Origin: Allium sativum
Lineage: Eukaryota; Streptophyta; Magnoliopsida; Asparagales; Amaryllidaceae
NCBI GenBank assembly: GCA_030737875.1
Contig: CM060925.1
Location: 483,103,514 to 483,167,513 of the forward strand
Direction of reading: 5' to 3'
Length of the DNA: 64,000 nt
Shown here: positions 60,890 through 64,000 of the stretch, in pieces
How the letters are laid out: the number at the start of each line of letters is the position of its first letter
Position numbering within the stretch: the stretch's first letter is position 1
Made by a program: the position numbers and the translations under genes
Notes under the pieces: generated by a model
What the model was told of the DNA's origin: nothing
What the model saw: the letters and a program-made list of their open reading frames with translations, nothing else
The model's database searches: none

Positions 60890-63870
60890 TATTTTATATG
60901 AAGCTTAATATTCCATTATTATTCTGTCTCTCATTTCATGTCAAACCAATTACAATATTCTTTCTAATTTATGTAAATATTTTCAATTTTCCCCTCCAAA
61001 ATTTGATACTTTCTAATTAACAAGTACCGACAAACACGTCTTTTTTGTTTTTCTACCTTCCCTTTTTCATTTATAATGTTACAACAAACGTCCTTGGATT
61101 AAAAATACATACTCAATAATCCATTTTATCAAAATCCTCTGTCGAGTTTCTAGATTTTGATTTATTTTTTTCTCAATGATCTATTCCAAATTTAAAAAAA
61201 AACACCAATCCCTTCGTTCAATTTCTAAGAGTAGGGGAAGTACAAATTTGTCGTCTCATATATCAATTGTTTGGCCTCAAACGTAATTTTACATCGCTGT
61301 GAAATTAAAGATCAAGGTCTCTTTTGTAATTTTATAAGGTTTGTTTCCTTAGACTATTAAGCATAGTGATTTTACTATATATTATGTTCTCTTTTTTAAT
61401 TAATTTATTGAGGTTGAAACTAATATTGTTTTTTTTCCTACAGTTGTAATATTATAAAATTTGGGTTTAGCAATTTGTTAGCACTTTTTTGATTCATGTC
61501 CCTAGCTATTGGATTTGTATTTGTGTACTTAATTAAAAACTTTGGATTTCATTGATTCATTTTTTTTTATAGGTTGTGGAAAAACAGATCTAGTTATTTT
61601 CAGTTCCACATACCAAAATAGGTTCATCATGGTTCTTTATCCCTGTATAATTAAAACATGCATATACATAAAAATGGTGAAGAACATATCGTGTTTAACA
61701 ACTTAGAGTGCAATTGATAGCCATAGGGTAAAGTTGATTCTTACCTAAGTTTCGTTATAATTTACCAATTTAGTTAATACTGTATTTTGTTTTTTATGAT
61801 AATCAATGCCAGTTACATGTATAGTGTTTTATTTACATAAATACTTTAAGATCTACATAAAATACTTAGAGTTAACTTTCTTTCCAATAATATATGTTGT
61901 TTGATAATCTAGAATGAAGTTGATGGCTATAAAGGACAATTACCTCCACCTTACATCATGTATACTTAACTGATGTATTCTTCATTTGGCGATAACCATG
62001 GACCGTTATATGCCATAACTATATATGACTTTAAGTTATTTTTCTAAAAGTACTATCAAAAGCCTTATATTTCTTTTTTTACTTTATAATACATTAGTCT
62101 ATTTCACATTTTTCCACACCTATGTTAGACTGTCAAAGTAAGTGGAAAACAGTAAGGTCTGTTCCTTATAATTATCTTAATAATACCGCATGTTTTCAGT
62201 ATTTACAATTCTATTCGTTTATGCGCCGGACTGTCAAAGTATTGGTTTCAGTATTTACAATTCTATAAGATACACCATATATGTAAGGTACAAATTGCTA
62301 GAGGATTTGAAAAATATATATGAAGTTTAATATTTGACCATTGTTATTTTGTTCTTTCATTTTATCTCAAACCAAGTACAACCTTCTCATACAATTTTCT
62401 CGTCAATTTATGTAAACATTTTCAATTTCCCCCTCCAAATTTCAATATTTTCAGACTAACAAATACTAACAACCATTTTTTTTTCTACCTCCACTCTTTC
62501 ATTTATATGGTGGTACAACAAACATTCTTGGGTTAAAAAAACATACTCAATAATTTATTCTACCAAAACACTCTGCAAAGTTTTAGATCTAGGAAAGAAC
62601 AATTCAATAATCTATTTCAAATTTAAGGAAAACACCAAATCCCTTCGTTCAATTTCTAAAATTAGGGGAAATACGAATTTCTTATCTCACCCATCAACTG
62701 TTTGGCCTCAATTGTAATTTCTCATCGCCTTGAAATTAAAGATCAAGATCGAACAGTTGTCTTCTTTTATAATTTTATGAGGTTTGTTTCTTGACTATGC
62801 CAAGCATAGAGATTTTATTAAGTTATTATTTATTATATTCTCCTTTTTTATTAGTTTATTAAGGCTGAAACTAATACCATTGATGCTTTTTTCCTAGGTT
62901 GTAATATTATTAAATTTGAGTTTACCAAATTTCAGCAATTTGTTTGCACTGTTTTGATTCATGTTGCAATGCACAACTATCAGATTTGTTACATTTGTAT
63001 GTGTTTACTTAAATTGAATACTTCGGATTTCAGGTTCAGATTTTTTTTAAAGTAGTGGAAAAATAGCGATCCAGTTATTTTCAGTTTCACATAACAAAAT
63101 AGGTTCATCATGGTTCTTTGTTCCCAAATAAATAAACATATTATGTGTATGTATGTAATATATATATATATATATATCTGTGTGTGTGTGTGTATGTGTG
63201 TGTGTACGTATATATGTATGTATATATATGTATATATGTGTGTGTGTGTATATATAGAAAATGGTGAAGAATATATTATATTTGATAGTTTAAAGTGCAG
63301 TTGATGGCTATAGGGTAAAGTTGCACCCTAACTAAGTTCCGGTATAATTTACCAACTTTAGTTAATATTGTTTTTTTGTTTTTTATGATAAGCAATGTCA
63401 ATCATGTATAGTTAAATACTTTAAGAGCTACATAAAAGTACTTAACATTACCCTTTTTTCTAATAATATACGTTGTTGAATAATCTAAAATGAAGTTGAT
63501 GGCTATAAAGAATAGTTATCCCCACCCTCGGATCATGTCTACTTAACTAATGTGTTCTTCGTTTGGCGATAAGCATGGACCATTATATGTCACAACTATT
63601 TACGCCCTTAAAATATTTTTCTAAAAGTACTATTAAAAACCTAAGATTTCTTCTTACTTTATAATACGTCAGTCTATTTTGCCTTTTTCCACACCTATAT
63701 TAGATTGTCAAACTAAGTGCAAATAAGGCATGTTCCTTATAATTATCTTAATAATACTACATATTTTCCACTATTTACTGTTTCATTCATTTATGCATCC
63801 AATCAGTTACACGTCGAATTCTAAAAGACACTCTATATATGTAAGGCACAAATTGTCAGAGGATTTGAGA
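60890..63870. repeat. Tandem duplication, two diverged units of about 1.4-1.6 kb
   Basis: The order of landmarks repeats. These are a 'tcaaacca..tacaa' start (60941 / 62367), 'caatccCTTCGTTCAATTTC' (about 61207 / 62638), 'aggttcatcatggttcttt' (about 61620 / 63101), GGTGAAGAA (about 61676 / 63261), 'gaagttgatggctataaa' (61916 / 63491) and 'acaatt/acaaattg..AGAGGATTTGA' (62292 / 63850). The second unit carries an extra TA/TG microsatellite. No coding potential was recognised; ORFs at 63110-63304 and 63730-63999 are repeat or AT noise. Confidence 0.7.
63155..63256. repeat. TA/TG microsatellite
   Basis: Alternating TATATA, TGTGTG and TATGTA blocks. They generate a spurious ORF rich in Tyr, Val, Cys and Ile. 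Confidence 0.95.
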
Positions 63871-64000
63871 AATAAACTAGATATATTTGTTTATCTTATT
63901 AATTTCATATATTTAATCCCTTTTATATACGTAAAATTCAAACTATTTATAGTATTGTTATCAAAATTAGACGGGTTAGCCTTGTATCTTGTTAATTAAT

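Noticed and set aside
63110..63304. ORF rich in Tyr, Val, Cys and Ile
   Set aside because: It is a translated TA/TG microsatellite.
1..64000. CRISPR arrays, bacterial operons, rRNA and tRNA genes
   Set aside because: None seen. The short direct repeats are transposon subterminal arrays or microsatellites, and the window is plant nuclear DNA.

Overview
This 64 kb window is nuclear DNA from a flowering plant, probably a eudicot. I cannot name the species. The evidence is a plant linker-histone/AT-hook gene with a canonical GT-AG intron, a Tat-lineage Ty3 retrotransposon carrying the second plant-type RNase H, chromovirus (Tekay/Del-like) LTR termini with a tRNA-Met primer-binding site, a plant-type LINE ORF1, a CACTA element and several MITEs. 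Most of the window is transposable-element DNA. Only one gene is well supported.

Layout. 1-972 is the right end of a very long LTR (family 2). 1035-1120 is a LINE 3' tail. 2207-4988 is a solo LTR with the target duplication ATGTG. 5610-8060 is a minus-strand LINE relic that keeps ORF1 and its 3' tail but no reverse transcriptase, with a foldback MITE (8061-8205) at its 5' side. 8.8-14.3 kb may hold a minus-strand multi-exon transcript that I do not recognise. 14849 starts another chromovirus LTR.

The centre (17069-53934) is one nested block. The outer shell is a decayed minus-strand Tat element of about 14.5 kb. It is interrupted twice: by a CACTA element (20699-24603, TSD TCA) and by a 22.3 kb LTR-element complex (27746-50040, TSD TCTCT). 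The host RT/RNase H reading frame resumes correctly across the 22 kb insertion. That inner complex is the most unusual thing here. Its LTRs are about 6.0 kb, yet the full interval from primer-binding site to polypurine tract is only about 1.1 kb and has no gag or pol. A second, diverged family (36669-43574) inside it has the same proportions (5.75 kb LTR, about 1.15 kb internal). The complex also contains a middle LTR that stops at 1.79 kb directly against a primer-binding site, an inverted LTR fragment, and a duplicated internal tail.

About 280 bp to the right of the block lies the one good gene: a two-exon, 590-codon nuclear protein (54214-56072) with a linker-histone globular domain, an AT-hook, about eight degenerate repeats of roughly 38 residues and a basic tail with two TPSKK motifs. 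The right end (56-64 kb) has no clear gene. It holds three small foldback or hAT-like elements, a LINE ORF2 C-terminal fragment, AT/GT microsatellites and a tandem duplication of about 1.5 kb.

All alignments were made by eye. Identities are approximate and some outer LTR edges are uncertain, as stated.
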